Assembly (NCBI GenBank): GCA_024687205.1 | Contig: JAILES010000133.1 | Coordinates: 1 to 32,596 of the forward strand | Direction: 5' to 3' | From: Lachnospiraceae bacterium | Lineage (GTDB): Bacteria; Bacillota; Clostridia; Lachnospirales; Lachnospiraceae | Length of the DNA stretch: 32,596 nucleotides | In this document: positions 1 to 7,428 of the stretch, one piece after another | Position numbering within the stretch: the first letter of the stretch is position 1 | Layout: every line of letters starts with the position of its first letter | Made by a program: the position numbers and the translations under genes | Notes under the pieces: model-generated | Databases searched by the model: none | What the model was told of the DNA's origin: nothing | Seen by the model: only the letters and a program-made list of their open reading frames with translations

Positions 1-6
1 ATCCAT
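1..6 (-). CDS. start of a T-box-controlled gene (only two codons in window)
   Basis: The first six bases read as ATG-GAT (Met-Asp) on the minus strand. A strong Shine-Dalgarno (AAGGAG, about 15-20) lies upstream at normal spacing. The gene continues beyond the left edge. It sits directly behind a T-box leader, so an aminoacyl-tRNA synthetase or an amino-acid biosynthesis or transport gene is expected. Two codons do not allow identification. Confidence 0.6.
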
Positions 7-26
7 ATCGATATCTCCTTTCTCAT

Positions 27-77
27 AGATTTCCGCTTGCGGAAATCTTGGCGCCGAGCACGGTTGCCGCAGGCAAC
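27..77. repeat. two further perfect hairpins before the T-box target gene
   Basis: A 10-bp stem with a 2-base loop spans 27-48. A 6-bp stem with a 3-base loop spans 63-77. With the 108-151 palindrome they make a row of hairpins between the terminator and the start codon. No function is known to me. Confidence 0.6.
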
Positions 78-107
78 AATTTCATCTCGTGCGAGTGCGC
101 ATCTTCC

Positions 108-151
108 GGACTTTTTGTATTAAACGCATTAGCGTTTAATACAAAAAGTCC
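108..151. repeat. 20-bp perfect inverted repeat overlapping the T-box terminator
   Basis: Positions 108-127 and 132-151 are exact reverse complements with a 4-base ATTA loop. In the leader RNA the 5' arm would contain the last bases of the terminator stem and the whole U-run, so this hairpin and the terminator cannot form together. Confidence 0.85.
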
Positions 152-180
152 TTGACAGAATGATTCTTTTCTGTCAAGGA
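143..180 (-). terminator. T-box regulated intrinsic terminator
   Basis: On the minus strand a perfect 12-bp stem (180-169 with 160-149) closes an 8-base loop and is followed by a T-run at 147-143. The 5' arm contains the CCTTG that pairs with CAAGG of the T-box in the antiterminator, so the two structures exclude each other. Confidence 0.93.
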
Positions 181-445
181 CGAATAATCTACTATCCGCG
201 GTGCCACCTTGATTCCCGAAAATGACTTCGGGCACTTACAGGATACCTGCATATCCCCGGCAACTTACGTATGCCTTCACGTCACGGATACTTGGGATCT
301 CTCCTGTTCCCCATGCCCTCGGCGGCCCATATAAGAGTTCTCACTCACGCATCCCTCATACCATCCGGCTCCCACCGTCCCGGACTCGCTGTGGCGATAA
401 AATGCTTTTTCTTCCGCTTCACAGGTTTCTTATGTCACTAAGGAT
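143..445 (-). promoter_or_regulatory. T-box riboswitch leader
   Basis: The minus strand carries the T-box signature AATCAAGGTGGCACCGCGG at 214-196. Stem III (GCCCGAAG/TTCGGG region) lies just upstream at 233-215, and the antiterminator partner CGTCCTTG is at 183-176. A terminator follows at 180-143. The region from about 437 to 240 has the size and GA-rich character of stem I, including an AGCGAG...GGTGGGAGCC apical part. Uncharged tRNA would bind the specifier loop and the T-box bulge, and so favour the antiterminator. The specifier could not be fixed by eye. A CTC triplet after GAGAA (about 333-337) is one candidate and would mean leucine, but ACT is also possible. The class is certain; the amino acid is not. 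Confidence 0.93.
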
Positions 446-472
446 TAAAACATAATTTTTTTCCGCTGTCAA
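444..472 (-). promoter_or_regulatory. promoter of the T-box leader
   Basis: TTGACA (472-467) and TTTAAT (449-444) are separated by 17 bases on the minus strand. This would start transcription near 437, at the 5' edge of the T-box RNA. Confidence 0.75.
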
Positions 473-2613
473 TAATTATTTCTTTCTTTTTCGATATTTT
501 CTGCCCATTCGGCTGTCAGCGGATCCAGCGCCACATAAGCGGTTTTTTCCTCAAGGATTTTTATACCATCAACCCGGTCAAGATATACCCTGTATAATAC
601 CTTGACGTAAGGTGTGGATACATCCCTGATATCCGTATGGCTTTGGCTTAGCAATAAACCGTTCAGTTCTTTGATATTTTCCCTGGTTATTTTATCATCT
701 TCTCCGCTTATATAATACTCCTCCGGTTCATCAAGATTCTTGTATAAGCCCCAGTTGAAATCAAAACCGGATCTGTACATATTTTTGTCTGCGGTTTTAT
801 CAGGGTGCATGTTCTGGAATATTACCGACAGACCTTTATACAGCACACCCTCTTCCTCTGAGTTGTTTTTATATTTAGTATCTTCTTCCCAGTCGCTAAG
901 TGCGAAAGTAAGCAGGTCCTTATCCGTATGATTATTCAGATAAGCCATGTAGAACTCCGGCGTATTGGGTGTTATATAAACAGTCTGTACCAGATCATCT
1001 TTCGTCGTTATCTCAAATCCCGGATATCCGGCTATGTTTCCTATGGAGGTAAGAGTCCTGACAACCTCGGAAAAATCTTTAGTGTACAGTTCATTGAGCA
1101 GCGCCGTATACTCGGCATATGACAGATCACCGCTTCCCGAATATATATCATTTGTCATACTTTTTATCTCATTTTCCGGTATGGCTGTGGTAAATATAGC
1201 TTTGAAAGAAGGATCTTTTTCAAGTATCTTCATCAGCTTATCCCAGTCACCCTCAGTCATTTCAAACTCTCTGTTCTTAAACAGGGTGCCCGATGAAAAC
1301 TTAAGTGACAGATTCATCATTACCATATCCGTATTTCCGTACATCTGCTGATATAAACTGAGGGAGTGACACAGAAGCTCTTTTGCCTCAGGATCTTTAA
1401 TGGCATACTCTTTCATCTTTACGGCATAATAATCTTTATCGCCGGAATTTTTAAAATATCTGAAACTGTTAAGACATATGCTGATATCTCCTGCGGATGC
1501 TGCATCGGGGAAATCTTTTGCTATAAGGCTCTGTCCAGCAAGCACGCTGCCTGCAAAGATCAGATTGAAGAGCACTACGATCAGCAGACCCGGAGCTTTC
1601 TTCAGCGTTTCTTTCAGCTTTCTTGTCGTAAACAGTTCGTAAGCAAAGTATACCAGTATGACGAGCAGATAGAGCATGATCAGGATATACATTCCTTCAG
1701 GCTGAAATGCTTCTTTCGAATCATCCAATAGCATGATCATAGGAAGGATGCTTACAACACAGGCGGGTATGGTACGAAAAGCTGCCTGCCATTTTTCGGA
1801 GATCGAAGGATAACCTGCTATCTCGGAAGGTCTCTTTTTATGAGCCTTTATCGCTATGAAGCAATAGATCAGGCCTACACAGAGAGTGTATATTATGCTT
1901 TTTATGCTTATGTTTCCGAAACTGTCGTGAAAGAGCGGACCGGTGAAGAGTCCGGTTATCACATTCAGTCTGTCATCAAGTATCGTTGCGCTAAACAGGT
2001 TATCTATGGTATGATTCGCCTCACTTACCAGTGCAAGCCAGACAGATACAGTCACGCGGGGAACAAGGATCAGCATCATGAATGCACTGATCGCTGCAAA
2101 ATGATTACCCGTGACCGACAGAGCAAGGTACATCGCACCGCTCATAAATACCGCTGCAGCTATGTAAGCTCCCAGTACCAGGTACCAGTCATTTACTCCG
2201 AAAGAAACTTTCCTGCTGATGCCTGTCATTATCTCGGCAGTTGCAATCCCAACTGCCATCATAACCGCGCTGTACATCAATACGCATAAGAGATTCGAGA
2301 ATACCAGGCTTTCCTTTTTTACCGGAAAGGCTGCGTAAAGATCTCCGGCCGAACGTTTCATCATATACTGGCTGACATACAGTATCATCGCGGGTGTGAC
2401 CAGCAGAAAGACAACTGCTGCCGGCAGAGACATAAACTGCACCGATACCACATGTCCGTATCTGAACAGGGACTCTGACGTGTTTTCAACCACAAGGCTG
2501 AACAATACCTGTGCAATGATCATTACCGCGGTCGCAAGTATCACCGGGAGTGCCAGCTGTTTTGCGGCTTCCTTAAAAGCTCCCTTATGGAATAAAGCAT
2601 TATCTGTTTTCAT
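469..2613 (-). CDS. ABC transporter permease with large C-terminal domain
   Basis: About 714 residues. The N-terminal part has roughly nine hydrophobic segments in the first 400 residues. The last segment (around LLIVVLFNLIFAGSVLAGQS) leads into about 300 polar residues, probably outside the membrane. The chosen start (MKTDNALFHK) has GGAGG at normal spacing and overlaps the ATPase stop by 14 bases (ATG...TAA). A longer reading frame from 2703 exists, but its extra residues lie inside the ATPase gene and look random. As the last gene of a GntR-ATPase-permease operon it should be the membrane half of the exporter. The substrate is unknown. YtrA-type systems are often induced by cell-wall antibiotics, but the sequence does not show that here. 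Confidence 0.85.
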   Translation of the reverse strand: MKTDNALFHKGAFKEAAKQLALPVILATAVMIIAQVLFSLVVENTSESLFRYGHVVSVQFMSLPAAVVFLLVTPAMILYVSQYMMKRSAGDLYAAFPVKKESLVFSNLLCVLMYSAVMMAVGIATAEIMTGISRKVSFGVNDWYLVLGAYIAAAVFMSGAMYLALSVTGNHFAAISAFMMLILVPRVTVSVWLALVSEANHTIDNLFSATILDDRLNVITGLFTGPLFHDSFGNISIKSIIYTLCVGLIYCFIAIKAHKKRPSEIAGYPSISEKWQAAFRTIPACVVSILPMIMLLDDSKEAFQPEGMYILIMLYLLVILVYFAYELFTTRKLKETLKKAPGLLIVVLFNLIFAGSVLAGQSLIAKDFPDAASAGDISICLNSFRYFKNSGDKDYYAVKMKEYAIKDPEAKELLCHSLSLYQQMYGNTDMVMMNLSLKFSSGTLFKNREFEMTEGDWDKLMKILEKDPSFKAIFTTAIPENEIKSMTNDIYSGSGDLSYAEYTALLNELYTKDFSEVVRTLTSIGNIAGYPGFEITTKDDLVQTVYITPNTPEFYMAYLNNHTDKDLLTFALSDWEEDTKYKNNSEEEGVLYKGLSVIFQNMHPDKTADKNMYRSGFDFNWGLYKNLDEPEEYYISGEDDKITRENIKELNGLLLSQSHTDIRDVSTPYVKVLYRVYLDRVDGIKILEEKTAYVALDPLTAEWAENIEKERNNY

Positions 2614-3526
2614 CTTTATCCTCCACTTCATTGTCAAAATAATAACCGAGGGCTTCGAGTTCGTAAGTGAACACTTCATCCAGAGTAAGCGGCAGGACAT
2701 CAAGGATCAGCGGTTCTGTTTTTTCAAGCTGTTCCAATACCTGCTCCCTGCTGCCGCGAACAATCAGGTTTGTGACCGAACCTTTGCGGCTGTTCTTTAC
2801 CACATCAAAACCTTCAAATCTGCTTTCATCATATTCACCGGCATATGCTACCTGTACCTTTAAGAGTGAGGACTTCAGCTGGTCGGTATCCTTCTCGAAC
2901 AGAAGACCGCCTTTATGGATGAAAGCAAACTGATCGCAGAAGTCTTCCATTTCCCTTATGGAATGTGAGGTCAGGATCACCGTTGTATTCCTGTCTGCAA
3001 CATCCTCACAGATCACGCGTCTGATATGTCCGCGGACTATCGGATCTATGCCGTCAAAGGTTTCGTCCAGCAGAAGATATTCGGACCTGACTGCAAGGGC
3101 AAGTGCTACGGCTGACTGTCTGCGCATGCCTTTTGAAAAAGTGCTGAGCTTCGCATTCCGGTCCAGCTTGAGTCCGTCGGTTATCTTATTGAAATACTCC
3201 GCATCAAAGCCAGGATAGAATGAAGCATACAGTGATGACATATGGTTAAGATCTGCTTCCTGCGGAAAGTAGGGTTCATCCGACAGATAAAAGATCTTGT
3301 TTTTTGCTTCGGGGTTTTCATAAACCATAAGGAAGGGATCTTCCCCGATCAGTATCTCTCCCTTGTCAGCTTTGTACACACCGCTTATCAGCCTTAACAG
3401 CGTGGACTTGCCTGCGCCGTTGGAACCCACGATGCCGCAGATGCTTCCCGAGGGAAAAGTGCAGTTCACGTTCTTTAAGGCTTCGTGTTTACCGAAAGCT
3501 TTTGTAACATTATTTACTCTTATCAT
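2600..3526 (-). CDS. ABC transporter ATP-binding protein (YtrB-like)
   Basis: A 308-residue ABC ATPase. Walker A is GSNGAGKST near residue 35. The signature is the SKGMRRQ variant near 130, and Walker B with catalytic Glu is YLLLDETFDGIDP near 155, followed by the H-loop in LTSHS. The C-terminal part (about 210-308) is the variable extension typical of drug- and peptide-export ATPases. It starts inside the stop codon of the GntR gene (ATGA overlap) and overlaps the permease start, so the three are translationally coupled. It should energise the permease at 469-2613. The family assignment is firm; the substrate is not. Confidence 0.93.
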   Translation of the reverse strand: MIRVNNVTKAFGKHEALKNVNCTFPSGSICGIVGSNGAGKSTLLRLISGVYKADKGEILIGEDPFLMVYENPEAKNKIFYLSDEPYFPQEADLNHMSSLYASFYPGFDAEYFNKITDGLKLDRNAKLSTFSKGMRRQSAVALALAVRSEYLLLDETFDGIDPIVRGHIRRVICEDVADRNTTVILTSHSIREMEDFCDQFAFIHKGGLLFEKDTDQLKSSLLKVQVAYAGEYDESRFEGFDVVKNSRKGSVTNLIVRGSREQVLEQLEKTEPLILDVLPLTLDEVFTYELEALGYYFDNEVEDKDENR

Positions 3527-3897
3527 TTCTTCCCCTCCGAATATACTTCGTCGACACAGTTCTCGATCTCGTCCCGTCCGATACCGGCCATACGGAAACG
3601 TCTCAGCTGTTCTTTGAATTCTTTAAGCTCGCCCCTGTGTTCTTCCTTAAGGATCTCGCCTGCCCGGTCAGAGATGAAGCATCCCTTACCCGGAACGGAA
3701 CAGATGATGCCCTTGCGGTCAAGTTCTGCCATTGCTTTCTGAATGGTATTCGGATTGACTGCAAGACTGCCTGCCAAAGACCTGACGCTGGGAAGCCGGT
3801 CGCCCGGGTTCAGGATCCCCTTGAGCACATACATCTCTACCTGCCCGACAAGCTGTTCATATACAGGAATATGACTCATATTGTCTATCTGGAACAT
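3523..3897 (-). CDS. GntR-family repressor, YtrA subfamily
   Basis: 124 residues from the ATG at 3897, which has AAAGGAGGA just upstream; an in-frame ATG at 3948 has no such site and lies in the operator. Residues 1-75 form the GntR winged helix, with the typical sequence IPVYEQLVGQVEMYVLKG, PGDRLPSVRSLA and NPNTIQKAMAELDRKG. The short C-terminal tail (about 50 residues), with no large effector domain, is the hallmark of the YtrA group, which pairs with ABC transporters. It probably binds the palindrome at 3931-3957 and shuts off its own operon until an inducer appears. The inducer is unknown. Confidence 0.93.
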   Translation of the reverse strand: MFQIDNMSHIPVYEQLVGQVEMYVLKGILNPGDRLPSVRSLAGSLAVNPNTIQKAMAELDRKGIICSVPGKGCFISDRAGEILKEEHRGELKEFKEQLRRFRMAGIGRDEIENCVDEVYSEGKK

Positions 3898-3930
3898 GTC
3901 TCCTCCTTTGCAGATATTTGAAACTGTTTT

Positions 3931-3957
3931 AACTGTACTACCCGTCATAGTACAGTT
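3931..3957. promoter_or_regulatory. probable GntR operator
   Basis: AACTGTACTA (3931-3940) and TAGTACAGTT (3948-3957) are perfect inverted arms around a 7-base spacer. The palindrome covers the predicted transcription start of the GntR-ABC operon, the classic place for an autorepressor site. Confidence 0.8.
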
Positions 3958-3960
3958 ATA

Positions 3961-3989
3961 TTAATATCACCTTCCGGAATTTTTGTCAA
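3961..3989 (-). promoter_or_regulatory. promoter of the GntR-ABC operon
   Basis: TTGACA (3989-3984) and TATTAA (3966-3961) with a 17-base spacer on the minus strand, directly upstream of the palindromic operator. Confidence 0.78.
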
Positions 3990-4000
3990 CACCTTTTTTT

Positions 4001-4060
4001 CAATCATGGGGACGGTTCTCTGATTGATTCTTGACAATCACAGAACCGTCCCCCCGATTG
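4001..4060. repeat. 60-bp inverted repeat with GGGGACGGTTCT core
   Basis: Two 26-bp arms (4001-4026 and 4035-4060) match at 23 of 26 positions in inverted orientation around an 8-base loop. Each arm has a 14-base core (GGGGACGGTTCTCT, or GGGGACGGTTCTGT in the other arm) enclosed by CAATC and GATTG, which are themselves complementary. The same core occurs twice at 13150-13213. I know this core as a dispersed intergenic motif in many Firmicutes. No transposase is nearby. Confidence 0.85.
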
Positions 4061-4073
4061 AAGGGGAAGCCTA

Positions 4074-4099
4074 TAAAAAAACCACTGCATAGCAGTGGC
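4074..4099 (-). terminator. terminator of tRNA-Arg
   Basis: On the minus strand a 7-bp stem (98-92 with 88-82 of the 4000s) and a 3-base loop are followed by seven T residues (4081-4075), just behind the tRNA 3' end. Confidence 0.88.
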
Positions 4100-4107
4100 T
4101 TATAAAA

Positions 4108-4179
4108 CGTTCCCTGCGAGAATCGAACTCACAACTGGGGCTTAGGAGGCTCCTGTTATATCCATTTAACTAAGGGAAC
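4108..4179 (-). tRNA. tRNA-Arg (anticodon CCU)
   Basis: A 72-base cloverleaf reads from the minus strand. The acceptor stem is GTTCCCT/AGGGAAC, the D-arm stem GTTA/TAAC, the anticodon loop CTCCTAA, and the T-arm GTGAG-TTCGATT-CTCGC; the discriminator is G. CCA is not encoded. The anticodon CCU decodes AGG. The anticodon stem (GGAGC/GCCCC) has an A-C mismatch at its middle pair, which is unusual. It is a single-gene unit with its own promoter and terminator. Confidence 0.92.
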
Positions 4180-4190
4180 GGACAGATGAT

Positions 4191-4219
4191 ATTATACAAT
4201 AATCATCCGCATTTGTCAC
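4191..4219 (-). promoter_or_regulatory. promoter of tRNA-Arg
   Basis: GTGACA (4219-4214), a 17-base spacer and a perfect TATAAT (4196-4191) on the minus strand, with the tRNA starting 12 bases further on. Confidence 0.8.
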
Positions 4220-4273
4220 GAAGATTTTTTTCTTACAAAATCCGTGTGCATCCCTGCAAAGTGTTGCAGTGCT

Positions 4274-5101
4274 TTATTGTACTGCTCTGTAGCACTTGGA
4301 TCTTGTAAGGGCGTTTTCAAGGAAACGCTCCGCTTCATCACATAATTCTTCAACAAGGTCCGTATCTATGTTATGACCGCAGTTTGAATATATGACCAGC
4401 TTGCAGTTTTCTAGACAGTTTGCTGTACGCACCATCAGCTCCGGCGTGCTTATGGGATCTTCGCAGCCGCCGAGTATCAGGACCGGTGTCTTTATGGAAG
4501 ATAACTGTTTGCAGAGATTCTCTTCGGTTTTGTATTTCATCAGCGGTCTTCCGTAATCGATCTTCTTCTCACGTTCATCCGCTTCAGGAAGACGGCTCAG
4601 CCACTCCTCGCGTTCCTTACGCCTTGCAGATCTTCCTTCGTCATTGACGATAGGCGGATCGAAAGGAGGCGGCGCATCGATAATCCCCTGCATCAGCATC
4701 TGTCTGTAAGACATCACGCCTTCCTTAAGACTGTGAGGTCCGGGAACCGCAGCTATAAAAGCGTTGACCCGCTCCGGATGATTGATCACCAGATGCCAGC
4801 CTATGCCGGCGCCGTGGGAAGCTCCCATATATGTGAAAACAGAGATATCCAGACTGTCTGCCAGTGCGACCACATCATCGGCAAAAACATCGTACCAGTT
4901 CTCACCATAATCTTCGGTTATATACTCGGAAGGATGGAAGCCCCTGATCGTCAGGCAGTATACATGGTATCCTCTGCGCGCCAGCTCCTGCTGCATCCCC
5001 CTGGGATAAAAGCCCACCTGCGCAGAAATGATCACACGCTCACCTTCCCCGTATTCATCGTAATGAAGCTTCTTCCCGTCTTTTGTCAGAAACTCTCCCA
5101 T
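4274..5101 (-). CDS. alpha/beta-hydrolase fold protein
   Basis: 275 residues without a signal peptide. The nucleophile elbow is G-A-S-H-G (around residue 95, in FTYMGASHGAGIGWH). The acid is probably the Asp in LGGCEDPIS near 213, and the catalytic His is in SNCGHNID near 240. This is the order expected for a Ser-Asp-His hydrolase. The start has GGAGG at good spacing. It is a single gene, transcribed away from the chemotaxis receptor gene. The family covers esterases, lipases and haloperoxidase-like enzymes, and the substrate cannot be read from the sequence. Confidence 0.85.
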   Translation of the reverse strand: MGEFLTKDGKKLHYDEYGEGERVIISAQVGFYPRGMQQELARRGYHVYCLTIRGFHPSEYITEDYGENWYDVFADDVVALADSLDISVFTYMGASHGAGIGWHLVINHPERVNAFIAAVPGPHSLKEGVMSYRQMLMQGIIDAPPPFDPPIVNDEGRSARRKEREEWLSRLPEADEREKKIDYGRPLMKYKTEENLCKQLSSIKTPVLILGGCEDPISTPELMVRTANCLENCKLVIYSNCGHNIDTDLVEELCDEAERFLENALTRSKCYRAVQ

Positions 5102-5243
5102 TGGTTTTCCTCCGAGATGTTTTTATTTCTTTCACAGAATGATTTTATATATATTTTCCTGCAATAACAATAGCGAGTTTTACAGATCCGCCGGTGTTCA
5201 ATGAACACACTGCGATTTTTGTCGATTATGCACATATTTATTC

Positions 5244-5272
5244 TTGATATGGGCAGTGATTTAGTGTATAAT
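5244..5272 (+). promoter_or_regulatory. promoter of the chemoreceptor gene
   Basis: TTGATA (5244-5249), a 17-base spacer and TATAAT (5267-5272). The form is vegetative (sigma-A) rather than the motility-sigma form common for chemotaxis genes. Confidence 0.72.
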
Positions 5273-5310
5273 ATATAGAACCAGTTTTTATGCTAAAGGA
5301 GGAAACCGCT

Positions 5311-7374
5311 ATGAGCACTTATACTCAAAAAAATGACAACGGCAATCAATCAAAACTTTCCATGCGCATAACGCTTATCTTGTTTGCTCTGATCCCTTTG
5401 ATCATTGTTGCTGTCATACTGGGAATAGTATCCATCACTAACAGTAAGAAGGAACTTAAGAATTATACTCACAACTCCCTTGTTCAGGTCATTACCAATA
5501 TAGGTCATGACTTCGATACAATGGCGAATAAGAACGGAGATATCTTAAAGGGATACAGTACAGCTCCTGTACTCAAAGAATTCCTCGCACATCCCGATGA
5601 TCCCGATATAGCTGCAAAAGCCCAGCAGTATACTCTCGACTTTTTCTCAGACCTTCCCGGCTGGGAAGGCTTATACCTCGCAGACTGGGGTTCCAAGGTC
5701 ATGACTCATCCGGCCGCCCCTGTTATAGGCAAAGTACTGCGCGAAGGTGATTCCCTCGTAAGTCTTCAGAACTCTATGCTTTCGGCACCCAACGGTGTTT
5801 ACAATACAGGTATAATGGAAAGTCCGGCTTCGGGCCAGATCATAATGTCTATCTATACGCCTATACTTGATAACGGCACAGCTATCGGCTACGCCGGCGG
5901 CGCCTTCTATGTTCAGGATATAGCAGCTCTGATCTCCGATGTTTCCGCACTTGAGCTCAACAGCGCTTATGTTTATTTCGTTGACTCTGAAGGTACCATG
6001 CTCCATCATCCGGACGAAAGCAAGATAGGAAATCCTGTTGAAAATGAAGCGGTCAAATCACTGGTTGCAGGACTTAAAGAAGGCAAGAGACCGCAGCCCG
6101 ATCTGATCGAATACTTATACAAAGGCAAGATCAAATATGCCGGATATTATATAGGTAATGAAGGACATTATATCGCTGTGCTCACCGCAGATGAAAGCGA
6201 TGTTCTTTCAAACGTTACCAGAATACGTAATATCATGATCGCATTTATTATAGCAAGTATAATCCTTTTCGGTGCTTGTTCATTGTTTGTTGAACGTCTG
6301 ATCTCCGTACCTCTGATCGAGATCTCAAAATCACTTGACGAACTCAGTACCGGTGATGTCAATGCCTCCTGCAATGCAAAGACTCATATCAGGGAAAGCC
6401 TGAGCATACTTAATTCTTTCAATGCGCTGCGTGAAAACCTGGGTGGTTCCATGCGTTCGGTCATGGATGCTGCAGGCGAACTGAACAGTTCGATCATAAA
6501 CGTAGACAGCATGACCGGCAGTAACCTGGATGCCATCTCTCAGATAAATACCGCCGTAAGTGAAGTGGCGGACACTTCACAGGCTGTGGCAGAAAACGCT
6601 CAGGATATGGCAGAAAAGGCGATCTACCTCGGTGAAAACGTAGAACAGCTCAATACAAATGTGGAGAACCTTTTCGACGCTTCACAGACTATCAAGAATG
6701 CAAACAACGAAGCTACCGAATGCATGAGATCTGTCTATGCAGGCGCAAACGAATCCGTAGATGCTATGCAGGAGATCAGCAGCAAGATCAATGAAACCAA
6801 CTCTGCAATAGTCGAGATCAGTTCCGCGATCCAGGCGATCGAGTCGATCGCTGCCCAGACCAACCTGCTTTCACTCAATGCTTCTATCGAAGCAGCCCGT
6901 GCAGGAGATGCAGGACGCGGCTTTGCAGTCGTTGCAGATGAGATAAGATCCCTTGCGGATTCTTCTGCTGAATCGGCAAAAGAGATAAAGCTCATCATCG
7001 AAAACGTCATTGCTCTCTCGGGCACAACGGTTGAGATATCCGAACGTGTCAATGAAGTGATCAGAAGAGAACAGGCTGATATAGCACAGGCCCAGGACAA
7101 ATTCAATATGCTCTCCGAATCCGTGGAAGCATCGATAAGCGAGATCAATACCATTAAAGATATGGCAGAGACTCTTGACAGTATCAAGACAGATCTTACC
7201 AATTCGACAACGGATCTGGGTGCTATCTCGGAAGAGCTCGGAGCTTCGGCGCAGGAAGTTGCGGCATCCTGCCAGACCGTAATGAGTGCATGTACCGATA
7301 CTCAGGATTCCACCGTTGAGATGAAGAAGATCAACGAAAACATGAGCGATGCGATCTCATTCTTTAAACTGTAA
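5311..7374 (+). CDS. methyl-accepting chemotaxis protein
   Basis: 687 residues. The start at 5311 is chosen because AAAGGAGG lies just before it; the ATG at 5290 would place that site inside the gene. TM1 is at about 20-42, followed by an extracytoplasmic sensor of about 260 residues, probably dCache type (features such as [21 protein letters not shown] and GKIKYAGYY). TM2 is at about 305-327 and a HAMP linker follows. The signalling coiled coil has the conserved hairpin tip near 520-550 ([20 protein letters not shown]). It would sense a small extracellular ligand and control CheA. No other chemotaxis genes are in the window, so it is a stand-alone receptor. The ligand is unknown. Confidence 0.95.
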   Translation: MSTYTQKNDNGNQSKLSMRITLILFALIPLIIVAVILGIVSITNSKKELKNYTHNSLVQVITNIGHDFDTMANKNGDILKGYSTAPVLKEFLAHPDDPDIAAKAQQYTLDFFSDLPGWEGLYLADWGSKVMTHPAAPVIGKVLREGDSLVSLQNSMLSAPNGVYNTGIMESPASGQIIMSIYTPILDNGTAIGYAGGAFYVQDIAALISDVSALELNSAYVYFVDSEGTMLHHPDESKIGNPVENEAVKSLVAGLKEGKRPQPDLIEYLYKGKIKYAGYYIGNEGHYIAVLTADESDVLSNVTRIRNIMIAFIIASIILFGACSLFVERLISVPLIEISKSLDELSTGDVNASCNAKTHIRESLSILNSFNALRENLGGSMRSVMDAAGELNSSIINVDSMTGSNLDAISQINTAVSEVADTSQAVAENAQDMAEKAIYLGENVEQLNTNVENLFDASQTIKNANNEATECMRSVYAGANESVDAMQEISSKINETNSAIVEISSAIQAIESIAAQTNLLSLNASIEAARAGDAGRGFAVVADEIRSLADSSAESAKEIKLIIENVIALSGTTVEISERVNEVIRREQADIAQAQDKFNMLSESVEASISEINTIKDMAETLDSIKTDLTNSTTDLGAISEELGASAQEVAASCQTVMSACTDTQDSTVEMKKINENMSDAISFFKL

Positions 7375-7392
7375 ACGGTTATTGGGGGAAAC

Positions 7393-7425
7393 AAAAAAGC
7401 GGGCTGTCAACTGACAGCCCGTTTT
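7393..7425. terminator. bidirectional terminator between the chemoreceptor gene and serS
   Basis: A 10-bp GC-rich stem (7400-7409 with 7412-7421) is flanked by an A-run on the left and a T-run on the right. It can end both converging transcripts. Confidence 0.9.
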
Positions 7426-7428
7426 AAT

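Noticed and set aside
222..455. 77-codon plus-strand frame, and a 70-codon minus-strand frame at 23-235
   Set aside because: Both fall on the structured T-box leader and its hairpins, which explain the sequence better.
1840..2863. Two plus-strand frames of 149 and 155 codons
   Set aside because: Antisense to the permease and ATPase genes; Cys- and His-rich random-looking translation.
4733..5167. 144-codon plus-strand frame
   Set aside because: Antisense to the alpha/beta-hydrolase gene; no supporting motif.
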